A stretch of DNA of 64,000 nt from assembly GCF_002007115.1 (NCBI RefSeq), contig NZ_MVAD01000001.1, positions 1,426,001 to 1,490,000 of the forward strand, written 5' to 3'. The position numbers and the translations under genes are program-made. The notes below the pieces were generated by a model. The model ran no database searches and was not told where the DNA came from. It was given only the letters and a program-made list of their open reading frames with translations. This document shows, piece after piece, positions 56,348-64,000 of this stretch. Source of the stretch: Massilia sp. KIM. GTDB taxonomy: Bacteria; Pseudomonadota; Gammaproteobacteria; Burkholderiales; Burkholderiaceae_D. Position 1 is the stretch's first letter; each line of letters begins with the position of its first letter.

Positions 56348-58129
56348 TCAGTGGTTATGGCGCGGCATGTCCTGCCCCACTCCCCGGTAGGCGAGCGCCA
56401 TCTCCATGCAGGCGCCGGTGTGCAGCTGGCCGACGCTGGCGCGGTAGATCTCCTGCCACGGGGTCTGGCTGGCCGGGATCGGGGGCGGCGCGTCGCGGCG
56501 GCGCGCTTCCAGTTCCTCGTTCGAGAGCAGCACGTCGCAGCTGCCTGCGTTCAGGTCGACCCGCACCACGTCGCCGGTGCGCAGCAGCGCGAGATTGCCG
56601 CCCGCGGCGCTCTCGGGCGAGGCATTCAGGATCGAGGGGCTGTCCGAGGTGCCGGACTGGCGGCCGTCGCCCAGGGCCGGCAGCGCGTTGATGCCCTGGC
56701 GGATCAGGGCGTCGGGCGGCTGCATGTTGACCACCTCGGCCGAACCGGGCCAGCCGATCGGGCCGGAGCCGCGGATCACCAGCATGGTGCGCTCGTCGAT
56801 GTTCAGGGAGGGATCGTTGATGCGGTGGTGGTAGTCGTCGGAACCGTCGAACACCACCACGCGGCACTCGAAGCGGTTCTCCGATCCGGGCGTGGACAGG
56901 TAGCGTTCGCGGAAGGCCGGCGAGATCACGCTGGTCTTCATGATCGCGAAATCGAACAGGTTGCCCTTCAGGACCATGAAGCCGGCGTTTTGCTTGAGCG
57001 GTTCGGCGAAGGGACGGATCATCTCGCGGTCTGCGCTCTCGCGGCCTTCCAGGTTGGCGGCCATGCTGGCGCCGGTGACGGTCGGGCGCTGCGAGCGCAG
57101 CAGGCCAGCCTGCTCCAGCTCCCACATGATGGCCGGCACGCCGCCGGCGCGGTGGAAGCGCTCGCCCAGGTATTTGCCGGCCGGCTGCATGTTGAGCAGC
57201 AGCGGCACCTCGTAGCCGTACTCCATCCAGTCCTCGGGCGTGATCTCGACGCCGGCGTGGCGCGCCATGGCCACGATGTGCGGCTGGGCGTTGCTGGAGC
57301 CGCCGATGGCGGCGTTGACCACGATGGCGTCGAGGAAGGCCTCGCGCGTCAGGATCTGCGAGGGACGCAGGTCCTCGTGCGCCATCTCGACGATGCGCCG
57401 GCCGGTTTCATAGGCCATCTGCCCGCGTTCGCGGTAAGGCGCGGGGATCGCCGAGCAGCCGGTGAGCGACATGCCCAGGGCTTCGGCGACGGCGTTCATG
57501 GTCGAGGCGGTGCCCATGGTGTTGCAATGGCCGGCAGATGGCGCCGAGGCGGTGGCGATCTTGAGGAACTTCTCTTCGTCGATGGAGCCGGCCGCCAGCA
57601 GGCGGCGGCCCTTCCAGATTGCGGCGCCCGAGCCCACCAGCTCGCCCTCGAACCAGCCGTCCAGCATCGGGCCGCCCGAGAGCACGATGGCCGGGATGTC
57701 GACGGTGGCGGCGGCCATCAGCTGCGCCGGGGTGGTCTTGTCGCAGCCGGTGGTCAGGACCACGGCGTCGATCGGGTAGCCGTGCAGGATCTCGACCAGG
57801 CCCAGGTAGGCCAGGTTGCGGTCCAGCGCCGCAGTCGGGCGGCGGCAGTTCTCGAAGATCGGGTGCAGCGGGAATTCCATAGGGATGCCGCCGGCGTCGC
57901 GGATGCCGTCGCGCACCCGCTTGGCCAGTTCGAGGTGGATGCGGTTGCAGGGCGAGATGTCGCTGCCGCTCTGGGCGATGCCGATGATCGGTTTGCCCGA
58001 GCGCAGCTCTTCCGGGGTGATCCCGTAGTTCATGAAGCGCTCGAGGTAGAGCGCGGTCATGTCGATGCGCTCAGGGTTGTCGAACCAGTCCTGGGACCGG
58101 AAGCGGCGCTTGGGGGTGTTCGCGTTCAT
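56348..58129 (-). CDS. xylD: D-xylonate dehydratase (IlvD/Edd family), XylD-like
   Basis: This 593-residue IlvD/Edd-family enzyme converts D-xylonate to 2-keto-3-deoxy-D-xylonate. The Fe-S cluster cysteines are visible as C61 (SGSDISPCN), C129 (LTTGCDKTTP) and C202 (SAGHCNTMG). Its length and opening, RSQDWFDNPERIDMTALY, match the pentonate dehydratase group rather than IlvD itself. The start overlaps the xylC stop as ATGA. L-arabonate dehydratase activity is also possible in this family, but the neighbouring genes favour xylose. Confidence 0.93.
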   Translation of the reverse strand: MNANTPKRRFRSQDWFDNPERIDMTALYLERFMNYGITPEELRSGKPIIGIAQSGSDISPCNRIHLELAKRVRDGIRDAGGIPMEFPLHPIFENCRRPTAALDRNLAYLGLVEILHGYPIDAVVLTTGCDKTTPAQLMAAATVDIPAIVLSGGPMLDGWFEGELVGSGAAIWKGRRLLAAGSIDEEKFLKIATASAPSAGHCNTMGTASTMNAVAEALGMSLTGCSAIPAPYRERGQMAYETGRRIVEMAHEDLRPSQILTREAFLDAIVVNAAIGGSSNAQPHIVAMARHAGVEITPEDWMEYGYEVPLLLNMQPAGKYLGERFHRAGGVPAIMWELEQAGLLRSQRPTVTGASMAANLEGRESADREMIRPFAEPLKQNAGFMVLKGNLFDFAIMKTSVISPAFRERYLSTPGSENRFECRVVVFDGSDDYHHRINDPSLNIDERTMLVIRGSGPIGWPGSAEVVNMQPPDALIRQGINALPALGDGRQSGTSDSPSILNASPESAAGGNLALLRTGDVVRVDLNAGSCDVLLSNEELEARRRDAPPPIPASQTPWQEIYRASVGQLHTGACMEMALAYRGVGQDMPRHNH

Positions 58130-59007
58130 GGAGTTCCTTGGTTCTGGAGGCGCAGCAGATGCTGCGACTGCCCGGGCGTCTCGACCCGGAAGGTGAACAG
58201 GCCGCCGGCCAGGGGCTGTTCGGCCAGCGCCTGCTCGCTCAGTCCCTTGCGCGCGGTGGTCGCGTAGACGGTGCGCAGGTCGTCGCCGCCGAAGGCCAGC
58301 TTGGTGACGTTGGCGCAGGGGAAGCGCACCTCGCCCGCCTTGCGGCCGCGCGGATCGAAGCAGTCGATGCGCCAGCCGCCGAAGGTCGCGACCCAGACGT
58401 AGCCCTGGGCGTCGACCGCCATGCCGTCCGGGTAGCCGCCGTCCGTCAGTTCGGTGAACAGGCGCTTGTTGGCGAGGCCGCCGGCGGGATCGAGGTCGAA
58501 GGCGTAAATCTTTTTCGCCAGGGTGTCGGTGTGGTAGAGGGTGAGTCCGTCGGGGCTGATGGCGGGGCCGTTGGTGATCACGTAGCCCTCGTCCATGGCG
58601 GCCACGCGGCCGTCATAGCGGTACAGCACCCCGGTGGGGGCTTCTTCCGCGTCGTCCATGGAGCCGAACCAAAGCCGCCCCTGGGCATCGACGTGGCCGT
58701 CGTTGAAGCGGTTGCCCGGCAGGTCGTCCTCGACCTTGGCCCAGGGCAGGAAGGCGCCGCCCTGCTCGTCGAAGCGGTACAGGCCATCCTCCAGCGAGCA
58801 CACCATGCCGCCGTCGCTGGCCGGCACGATGAAGCTCACCTGGCCCGGCGCGTCCCAGCTGCGGCGCTGGCCGCCCTCGGGATCGCAGCGGTGCAGGCGC
58901 TTGCCCTTGATGTCCACGAACCAGACCTGGCGGCGCGCGGCGTCCCACAGGACGCCCTCGCCCAGGGTGGCGCCCACCTCCCACAGGCAGCGCGGCGCGG
59001 TGCTCAT
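58126..59007 (-). CDS. xylC: D-xylonolactonase, SMP-30 family, XylC-like
   Basis: This 293-residue beta-propeller lactonase hydrolyses xylonolactone. Metal ligands appear as E in LGEGVLWD near residue 17, N in GNRFNDGHVDAQGRLWFG, N in VITNGPAISPDG and D in YPDGMAVD. It is coupled by 4-bp overlaps to xylB upstream and xylD downstream. It is only distantly similar to the lactonase at 39347-40225, consistent with separate substrates. Confidence 0.92.
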   Translation of the reverse strand: MSTAPRCLWEVGATLGEGVLWDAARRQVWFVDIKGKRLHRCDPEGGQRRSWDAPGQVSFIVPASDGGMVCSLEDGLYRFDEQGGAFLPWAKVEDDLPGNRFNDGHVDAQGRLWFGSMDDAEEAPTGVLYRYDGRVAAMDEGYVITNGPAISPDGLTLYHTDTLAKKIYAFDLDPAGGLANKRLFTELTDGGYPDGMAVDAQGYVWVATFGGWRIDCFDPRGRKAGEVRFPCANVTKLAFGGDDLRTVYATTARKGLSEQALAEQPLAGGLFTFRVETPGQSQHLLRLQNQGTP

Positions 59008-59795
59008 GCGCCGTACCAGCCCGCGTCGACGAAGTACTCGCGGCCGCTGCAGCGGCGCGCGTTGTTGGAGGCCAGGAACAGCGACAGCGCCGCCACGTCC
59101 TGCATCTCGACGCGCTCGCGCAGGCATTGGCCGGCCAGGATGCGCGCTTCTTCTTCCGGGGTGTGCCACAGGGCCTGCTGGCGCGGGGTGCGCACCGCGC
59201 CCGGGATCACGGAATTGACGCGGATATTGTGTTCGCCCAGGTCGCGCGCCAGGCCGCGGCTCAGGCCCTCGATGGCCGCCTTGGCGGTCATGTACAGCGA
59301 CAGCTGCGAGGACGCCAGGTGCCAGGAGATCGAACCGAAATTCAGGATCACGCCGCCGCCGTCGCGGCGCATCGAACGCACCGCCGCCTGGGCGCAGAAG
59401 AACTGGTGGCGCAGGTTGACCGCCATCCGGTTTTCCCAGTACTCCGGGGTGACGTCGTCGATGCCGTGGCGATCGTCGTTGGCGGCGTTGTTGAGCAGGA
59501 CGTCGATCCCGCCGGCTTCGCTCTCGATGGCGGCGAAGGTGGCGGCCAGGGCGTTGAGATCGGTCAGGTCGCAGCGCATGAAGCGCGGCGGATGGGCCGC
59601 GCCGGCGAGCGAGTCGGCGAGCTGGCGCGAAGCCTCGTCGGCGATGTCGAGGAACCACACGCGTGCGCCCTGCCCGACGAAGGCGCTCACCAGTTCGCTG
59701 CCGATGCCGGTGCCGCCGCCGGTGATGACGACCCGCTTGTCGCGCAGGTCGGGATAGGTCGCATAGACGAATGCGTCGTTCTTGTTGTCAGGCAT
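59004..59795 (-). CDS. xylB: D-xylose 1-dehydrogenase, SDR family, XylB-like
   Basis: This 263-residue classical SDR oxidises D-xylose to xylonolactone. It has the cofactor motif TGGGTGIG (residues 25-32), the LNNAAN strand, catalytic S145/S147 in NFGSIS, and Y158 with K162 in YMTAK. The EYFVDAGWYGA end is typical of this group. It starts 31 bp after xylX and overlaps xylC. L-arabinose dehydrogenation is possible for relatives; context supports xylose. Confidence 0.92.
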   Translation of the reverse strand: MPDNKNDAFVYATYPDLRDKRVVITGGGTGIGSELVSAFVGQGARVWFLDIADEASRQLADSLAGAAHPPRFMRCDLTDLNALAATFAAIESEAGGIDVLLNNAANDDRHGIDDVTPEYWENRMAVNLRHQFFCAQAAVRSMRRDGGGVILNFGSISWHLASSQLSLYMTAKAAIEGLSRGLARDLGEHNIRVNSVIPGAVRTPRQQALWHTPEEEARILAGQCLRERVEMQDVAALSLFLASNNARRCSGREYFVDAGWYGA

Positions 59796-59826
59796 AGTGT
59801 GCTCGCTAGTTTTGAAGAAGGGGCGC

Positions 59827-61029
59827 TCAGGCGCCGTGGTCGCGGGCGGCCAGCAGGCCGCGGCGCGCCAGGTTGTTGTAAAGGGCGCGCACGCCGAAGG
59901 TCCAGGGCGCGAGCTGGTCGCTGCGCTGCACGCTGTTGACCAGGGCGCCCAGCGCGGGCGTCGAGATCGTGACCCGGTCGCCGAGATGATGGGTAAAGCC
60001 GCCGCCGGCCGCGTCGCGGTCCTTGATGGGCGAGAACATCGTGCCCAAAAAGAGCATGAAGCCGTCCGGATACTGGTGATGCGCGCCGCAGGTCTGGGCC
60101 ACCAGGTCGAGCGGGTCGCGGCTGATCTCGCGCATGCGGCTGCGGCCTTCGAGCTCGAAGCCGTCGTCCTCGCCCTGGATCAGCATGCGCAGTTCGAGCT
60201 GGCGCAGGGTGTCCATGCTGAACGCGCCGTCGAACAGGCGGATGAATGGGCCGATGGCGCAGGAAGCATTGTTGTCCTTGGCCTTGCCCAGCAGCAGCGC
60301 GCTGCGGCCTTCGATGTCGCGCAGGTTGACGTCGTTGCCGAGGGTGGCGCCGACCACCTCCGCGCGGCTGTTCACGGCCAGCACGATCTCGGGCTCGGGA
60401 TTGTTCCATTGCGAGCTCGGATGCAGGCCGACTGCGGCGCCGAAGCCGACCGCCGACATCGGCTGCGACTTGGTGAAGACCTCGGCGTCCGGGCCGATGC
60501 CCACTTCCATGTACTGGGACCACAGGCCGCGCTCGACCAGCTCGGCCTTCAGGCGCATGGCCGAGTCGGAGCCAGGCTTGATGTCGGAAAGGTTGCCGCC
60601 GATCGTGGCCTGGAGCTGCTCGCGCAGGGCGCTGGCGCGCGCCGGCTCGCCCTTGGCCTGCTCTTCGATCACCCGTTCGAGCAGGCTGACCGCGAAGGTG
60701 ACGCCGCAGGCCTTGATGGCCTGCACGTCGCAGGGGGCCAGCAGGCGCAGGCCGCCGGGTCCGGGCTGGCCGGCCAGGGCCGCGGCCAGCAGGCCCTCGA
60801 CCTCGCCGAGGTCTTCGCCCTCGGCCTCGCGCACGATCGCCAGCAGCTCGGCGCTGCTGCGCTCGAACAGGTCGGCGACGGTGGGGGCATGGGCGCTGAT
60901 GTCGATCACGCGCCCGCCGCGCACGGCGACCACGGCGGGGCCGTCGACCGGCGCGGGGCGCCACACGCGCCCGACCAGGAGCGCGCGTGCGGCGTCTTCG
61001 GGCAGCAGATTGGCTTGAAGTGCAGTCAT
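59827..61029 (-). CDS. xylX: 2-keto-3-deoxy-D-xylonate dehydratase, FAH-fold, XylX-like
   Basis: This 400-residue protein has the fumarylacetoacetate-hydrolase fold seen in Caulobacter XylX. The central part holds the metal-binding residues, with EVGIGPDAEVFTKSQPMS and PEPEIVLAVNS near residue 210 and GNDVNLRDIEGRSALLLGKAKD near 235. It removes water from 2-keto-3-deoxyxylonate to give 2,5-dioxopentanoate. It is the first gene of the xylose run. Its long leader (about 200 bp from the operator cluster) contains a possible short reading frame. Confidence 0.92.
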   Translation of the reverse strand: MTALQANLLPEDAARALLVGRVWRPAPVDGPAVVAVRGGRVIDISAHAPTVADLFERSSAELLAIVREAEGEDLGEVEGLLAAALAGQPGPGGLRLLAPCDVQAIKACGVTFAVSLLERVIEEQAKGEPARASALREQLQATIGGNLSDIKPGSDSAMRLKAELVERGLWSQYMEVGIGPDAEVFTKSQPMSAVGFGAAVGLHPSSQWNNPEPEIVLAVNSRAEVVGATLGNDVNLRDIEGRSALLLGKAKDNNASCAIGPFIRLFDGAFSMDTLRQLELRMLIQGEDDGFELEGRSRMREISRDPLDLVAQTCGAHHQYPDGFMLFLGTMFSPIKDRDAAGGGFTHHLGDRVTISTPALGALVNSVQRSDQLAPWTFGVRALYNNLARRGLLAARDHGA

Positions 61030-61042
61030 GATGTCTCTCGTC

Positions 61043-61189
61043 TCAGGAGCGCCGCGTGACGGCGTGCGCGCTGTCCGTCGCGGCGGGCAGTCGGGCAGTG
61101 TTCATCGAAAGGAGACCCCGGCGTGACGAGGCGGACGGCGAATGGCCGGCCGGACCGGCGCGGTGGCGCGGGCTGCCGTGACGAAGCAT
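61043..61189 (-). CDS. Possible 48-residue leader peptide upstream of xylX
   Basis: An ATG at 61189 has GGAG seven bases upstream, and the frame ends with TGA at 61043, 13 bp before the xylX ATG. The peptide is basic and rich in Arg, Ala and Ser, with no family match and no membrane helix. The good ribosome-binding site and position suggest a translated leader that could couple to xylX, whose own site is weak. A chance frame in GC-rich DNA cannot be excluded. Confidence 0.35.
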   Translation of the reverse strand: MLRHGSPRHRAGPAGHSPSASSRRGLLSMNTARLPAATDSAHAVTRRS

Positions 61190-61229
61190 GGCGTGTCTCC
61201 TTGTTCTTATTTTGGTGCTACCGGTGCGA

Positions 61230-61243
61230 TCACAGCGCTGTAA
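61230..61243. promoter_or_regulatory. LacI-type operator before the xylX operon
   Basis: TCACAGCGCTGTAA is a near-perfect palindrome (12 of 14 positions) around AGCGCT. Flanking bases include two more weakly symmetric stretches, TGGTGCTACC... and TGTTACCGCAACCA (61251-61264). The adjacent LacI-family protein is the natural candidate to bind here. Confidence 0.6.
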
Positions 61244-61418
61244 CGCAAAATGTTACCGCAACCATTTCAGTCTAAACGGCTCACGCGAGGCTTGTCAATC
61301 GATTATTTGGAGCTCGGAACAGGAAGCCTGCGGGACGCCCGCGCGGGCGGGCGAAGCGGCGCGCGCACCGCCTTTCCCGGCGGGCGCGGGGTGGCGCTCA
61401 GCGGGCGCAATGCGCCGC

Positions 61419-62537
61419 TCAGCCGGCGCGGCTGCGCGTGCCCGCCGTCACTGGCAGGCGCGCGGGCGGGCGGATGCGCGGGGCGGCGTCGGACTGGCGG
61501 CGCACCAGCTCAGAATCCATGGTGATCTGCTCCGGATCGGCCGGCTCGCCGTCGCGCATCGCGCGCACGCGCCGCACCAGCGACTGCACCGCCTCGCGCG
61601 CCATGCCCGCGATCGGCTGGCGAACGGTGGTGAGCTCGGGCCAGATGGTGGTCGCCAGGGCGGTGTCGTCGAAGCCGGTGACGGTGAGGTCGCCCGGCAC
61701 GTCCAGGCCCAGGCGGTGCGCCACGGCGACCGTGGCGGCAGCCATGTCGTCGTTGCTGGCGAAGATGGCGGTCGGGCGCTCGGGCAGCGAGAGCAGCAGC
61801 TCGGCCGCGTCCAGGCCCGAACGGTAGGTGAACATGCCCTGCACCACCAGTTCCTCGGCGGCGTCCGCACCCTTCTCGGCAATCGCGGCCCGATAGCCCT
61901 CCAGGCGGCGCGCGCTGGCGGTCTGGTTCGGGTGGCCGACGATGAAGCCGATGCGCTGGTGCCCCAGGCTAATCAGGTGGCGCGTCATGCGGTAGGCGGC
62001 GTCGTAGTCGTCGATGCTGACCGCGCCCACGCGCGCATCGGGCAGGCCGCAGGCGACCACCACGGCCGGGACGCCGGCCTCGGTGATACAGCGCAGCACG
62101 GCTTCGCTGTCGCACAGCGGCGGCGGCAGGATGATGCCGTCCAGTCCGTTCTCGATCAGGCGCCGGGTCTGCTCGGCCTCCTGGGTGCCGGCCTCGCACT
62201 TCTCGACGAAGAGCTGGACGTTGTTCAGGCCCGACTGGGTCAGCAGGCCGACCAGGAACTCGCTCAGGTAGGCGGCGCTGGGATTGCTGTACAGGAAGCC
62301 GACGCGGATCGGCTTGGAGCCGGCCAGGTTGCGGGCTTCCTGGTTGGGGGTGTAATTCAGCGCGGCGACCGCCTCGGCCACCTTGCGCCGGGTACTCTCG
62401 CGCACCAGGCCCTTGCCGTTCATGACGCGCGACACCGTCATCGCGGAAACCCCGGCGAGCCTGGCGACGTCGACCATCGTCGGTTTGCCGCTGCGGTCCA
62501 CCGGTTCGCGAAGGGCCTCTTGTTTGGCTTTCGTCAT
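61419..62537 (-). CDS. LacI-family regulator, probable xylose repressor
   Basis: This 372-residue regulator has the LacI HTH (TMVDVARLAGVSAMTVSRVM, then KGLVRESTRRKVAEAVAALNYTPN) and a periplasmic-binding-like sugar domain with the typical IGFIVGHPNQTAS and FASNDDMAAATV segments. It lies directly upstream of the xylose operon on the same strand. Two starts are possible, 62537 and 62573, neither with a strong ribosome-binding site; the shorter is used. A GCGCTAACA operator-like site lies about 130 bp upstream. The ligand is inferred. Confidence 0.9.
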   Translation of the reverse strand: MTKAKQEALREPVDRSGKPTMVDVARLAGVSAMTVSRVMNGKGLVRESTRRKVAEAVAALNYTPNQEARNLAGSKPIRVGFLYSNPSAAYLSEFLVGLLTQSGLNNVQLFVEKCEAGTQEAEQTRRLIENGLDGIILPPPLCDSEAVLRCITEAGVPAVVVACGLPDARVGAVSIDDYDAAYRMTRHLISLGHQRIGFIVGHPNQTASARRLEGYRAAIAEKGADAAEELVVQGMFTYRSGLDAAELLLSLPERPTAIFASNDDMAAATVAVAHRLGLDVPGDLTVTGFDDTALATTIWPELTTVRQPIAGMAREAVQSLVRRVRAMRDGEPADPEQITMDSELVRRQSDAAPRIRPPARLPVTAGTRSRAG

Positions 62538-62888
62538 GTCTGGTTTATCCCTGGATATCTTGAGTCTCGCCATATGTTATCACATTTGCAGTAATGCAAG
62601 CCGCCCCCGGCCCTCGCCGCCGCCAGCCCGGAAGATCGCTGCACGACGCGTTTTCCGGCCATCCCGATTGCGCTAACATCGCGGGCCTTCCAAGACGTAT
62701 GCATGTCAAATTAATCGCATGAATATGCAATCTTCGTGAAAGAAATGTATTGCATAATGGGTGCAGACGCTCTTATTAACGTTGCGGCAAGCCGACACTG
62801 TCTTTACGCTTGCGCTAAGATGTTGCATGTTCATCACATATAGAACAACAGCCGCCACCGATCTGGCGGCACCCTGGACCCAAGCCGT
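62538..62888. other. Divergent intergenic region of lacI and the ATPase regulator
   Basis: These 351 bp carry the promoters of two divergent regulator genes. A GCGCTAACA operator half-site lies at 62670-62678, and the stretch 62700-62860 is clearly more AT-rich than its surroundings. No RNA gene or longer palindrome was seen. Confidence 0.5.
62665..62678. promoter_or_regulatory. LacI-type operator between lacI and the next regulator gene
   Basis: CGATTGCGCTAACA carries the same nine bases, GCGCTAACA, as the site at 50462-50475. The left half is degenerate. It could allow autoregulation of lacI or influence the divergent gene. Confidence 0.45.
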
Positions 62889-64000
62889 ATGACCAGCGAC
62901 CCGACCACCACGTTCACGTTCGGTCCTTACGCCCTGCAACCGGTGCGCCGGCTGCTGCTGCGCGACGGCGAGCCGGTCCAGATCGGCAGTCGCGCCTTCG
63001 ACGTGCTCACCCTGCTGCTGGAGCGGGCGGGCGACGTCGTCTCGAAAGAAGAACTGCTGGCGCGCGCCTGGCCGCGCACCTTCGTCGAGGAATCCAACCT
63101 GAGGGTGCACATCAGCGTGCTGCGCAAGGTCTTGCGCGAGACGCTCGACGGCGTGCGCTACATCGACAACGTCGCCGGTCGCGGCTACAGCTTCGTCGGC
63201 CTCGTCTCCGCCCTGGGGCCTGCCCCGGGCCCGTTGCGGCGCGGTGCGCCGCTTGCGCCGCCGCAGCGCCTGGCTGCGCGCCTGGTCGGACGCGGCGACG
63301 AACTCGACGCCCTGGGCACGGCCCTGTCCGTGGCGCCGCTCCTGACCCTGGTCGGTCCGGGCGGGGTCGGCAAGACGGCGCTGGCGCTGGCCGCCGCGCG
63401 CCGCTATGCGCCCGACTTCCCGGACGGCGTCTTCCTGGCCGAACTCGGCGCCATCCGCGACCCGTCCCAGGCACGCGAGGTGCTGGCCGCCGCCGTCGAG
63501 CTGCCGGCCGAGGCCAGGCTTGAGGCCATCTGCGACCACCTGCGCGCACGCCGCGCGCTGGTGATCCTCGACAGCTGCGAGCACCTGGGCGATGCGCCGG
63601 CGCGCCTGGCCGCCGCCCTGCTGGCCGGCGCCCCCGGCGTGAACCTGCTCGCCACCAGCCGCGAAGCCCTCGGCCTGCCCGAGGAACGCGTGCATGCCCT
63701 GGCCCCGCTCGCCCTGCCGCTGGAAGGCAGTTCGCTGGAGGGCGTGGCGCTGGAGAGCTATGGCGCCCTGGCGCTGTTCGCCCAGTGCGCCGCCGGCGCC
63801 CTCGCCCCCGGCCAGCCCGGTCCGGCCGAGCTGGCGCTGATCGCCCGCATCTGCCGCCGGCTCGACGGCCTGCCGCTCGCCATCGAACTGGCGGCGGCGC
63901 GCGTGCCCATGCTGGGCCTGCACGGGGTGGACGCCAGCCTGGGCGACTCGCTCGACCTGCTCTCGCGCAGCCGTCCCGGCGGCGAGCCGCGCCACCAGTC
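62889..64000 (+). CDS. OmpR-type winged-helix/NB-ARC-like ATPase regulator, partial
   Basis: The frame from the ATG at 62889 stays open to the window end (370 residues seen). The N-terminal part (about residues 8-100) is a Trans_reg_C winged helix: SRAFDVLTLLLERAGDVVSKEELL, then VHISVLRKVLRE and the wing IDNVAGRGYSFVG. A STAND/NB-ARC-like ATPase follows, with Walker A GPGGVGKTA near residue 157, Walker B RALVILDSCEH and LPLAIELAAAR. Large regulators of this kind usually end in TPR repeats, which would lie outside the window. The target is unknown. Confidence 0.85.
   Translation, partial: MTSDPTTTFTFGPYALQPVRRLLLRDGEPVQIGSRAFDVLTLLLERAGDVVSKEELLARAWPRTFVEESNLRVHISVLRKVLRETLDGVRYIDNVAGRGYSFVGLVSALGPAPGPLRRGAPLAPPQRLAARLVGRGDELDALGTALSVAPLLTLVGPGGVGKTALALAAARRYAPDFPDGVFLAELGAIRDPSQAREVLAAAVELPAEARLEAICDHLRARRALVILDSCEHLGDAPARLAAALLAGAPGVNLLATSREALGLPEERVHALAPLALPLEGSSLEGVALESYGALALFAQCAAGALAPGQPGPAELALIARICRRLDGLPLAIELAAARVPMLGLHGVDASLGDSLDLLSRSRPGGEPRHQ

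Larger units (their letters stand above)
61030..61418. other. Leader and operator region of the xylose operon
   Basis: These 389 bp between lacI and xylX contain a 48-codon frame (61043-61189), an AGCGCT-centred palindrome (61230-61243) and two weaker operator-like stretches (61213-61232 and 61251-61264). The part next to lacI (61300-61418) shows nothing I can name. Confidence 0.55.

Noticed and set aside
61122..61277. 51-codon plus-strand GTG frame with AAGGAG in the xylX leader
   Set aside because: It runs antisense to the leader and across the operator cluster, and its sequence has no family resemblance.
62706..63995. 429-codon minus-strand frame at the right edge
   Set aside because: Opposite strand of the winged-helix/ATPase regulator, which has convincing motifs and an ATG at 62889.

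Overview
The window is high-GC, densely coding DNA from a bacterium most like the Oxalobacteraceae (Massilia/Duganella type, Burkholderiales). This placement is an inference from gene content: a betaproteobacterial-style type VI secretion cluster, a Weimberg xylose operon, plant-polysaccharide hydrolases and a REP-like inverted repeat. No rRNA, tRNA, CRISPR array, insertion sequence or prophage was seen. Most long open frames opposite real genes are high-GC shadows. The two edge genes, tssM at the left and an ATPase regulator at the right, are cut by the window ends.

Region 1 (1-21.8 kb, minus strand) is a type VI secretion system. In the direction of transcription it reads: ECF sigma factor, RskA-type anti-sigma, PP2C phosphatase, tssA, tssB, tssC, hcp, tssE, tssF, tssG, clpV, a possible effector, vgrG, an FHA protein, tssK, tssL, tssM. 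Three near-identical promoter-like elements, TGCRTCC-N16-CGTAWST, stand before the sigma operon, before tssA and before the possible effector/vgrG unit. A weaker fourth copy precedes a second, divergent ECF sigma gene. This suggests that the whole T6SS is an ECF-sigma regulon controlled by the locus itself, which is the main discovery candidate here. The possible effector (8758-9480) has an isolated Cys/His pair resembling CNF/BLF1-type deamidases.

Region 2 (22-30 kb) is a mixed accessory stretch. It holds three LysR regulators, an Rrf2 regulator, an AhpD-like protein without its cysteines, an exported alpha/beta hydrolase, an SDR without its catalytic Tyr/Lys paired with a degenerate redoxin, and a RidA-like protein. 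Two stretches of about 500 bp hold nothing recognisable.

Region 3 (30-52 kb) handles polysaccharides and uronic acids. It has secreted GH16 (laminarinase-like, with a beta-glucan-binding C-terminus), GH31, GH3, GH39, GH35 and CE2 enzymes plus a DUF4861 protein. These fit beta-glucan, xyloglucan and xylan breakdown. A minus-strand uronate oxidation cluster (udh, GntR regulator, kdgD, alpha-ketoglutaric semialdehyde dehydrogenase, ExuT-type transporter, SMP-30 lactonase) lacks only an aldarate dehydratase.

Region 4 (50-62.6 kb) is a Weimberg xylose module. A minus-strand run xylX-xylB-xylC-xylD-xylF-xylG-xylH carries the oxidative pathway and a xylose-type ABC importer. The final dehydrogenase (xylA-type) stands alone on the plus strand, and a LacI-family regulator lies upstream of xylX. 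Related operator-like sites (TGWTAGCGC / GCGCTAACA) precede GH31, GH3, the GH35/xylA divergent region, xylX and lacI. They tie polymer breakdown to xylose catabolism in one proposed regulon.
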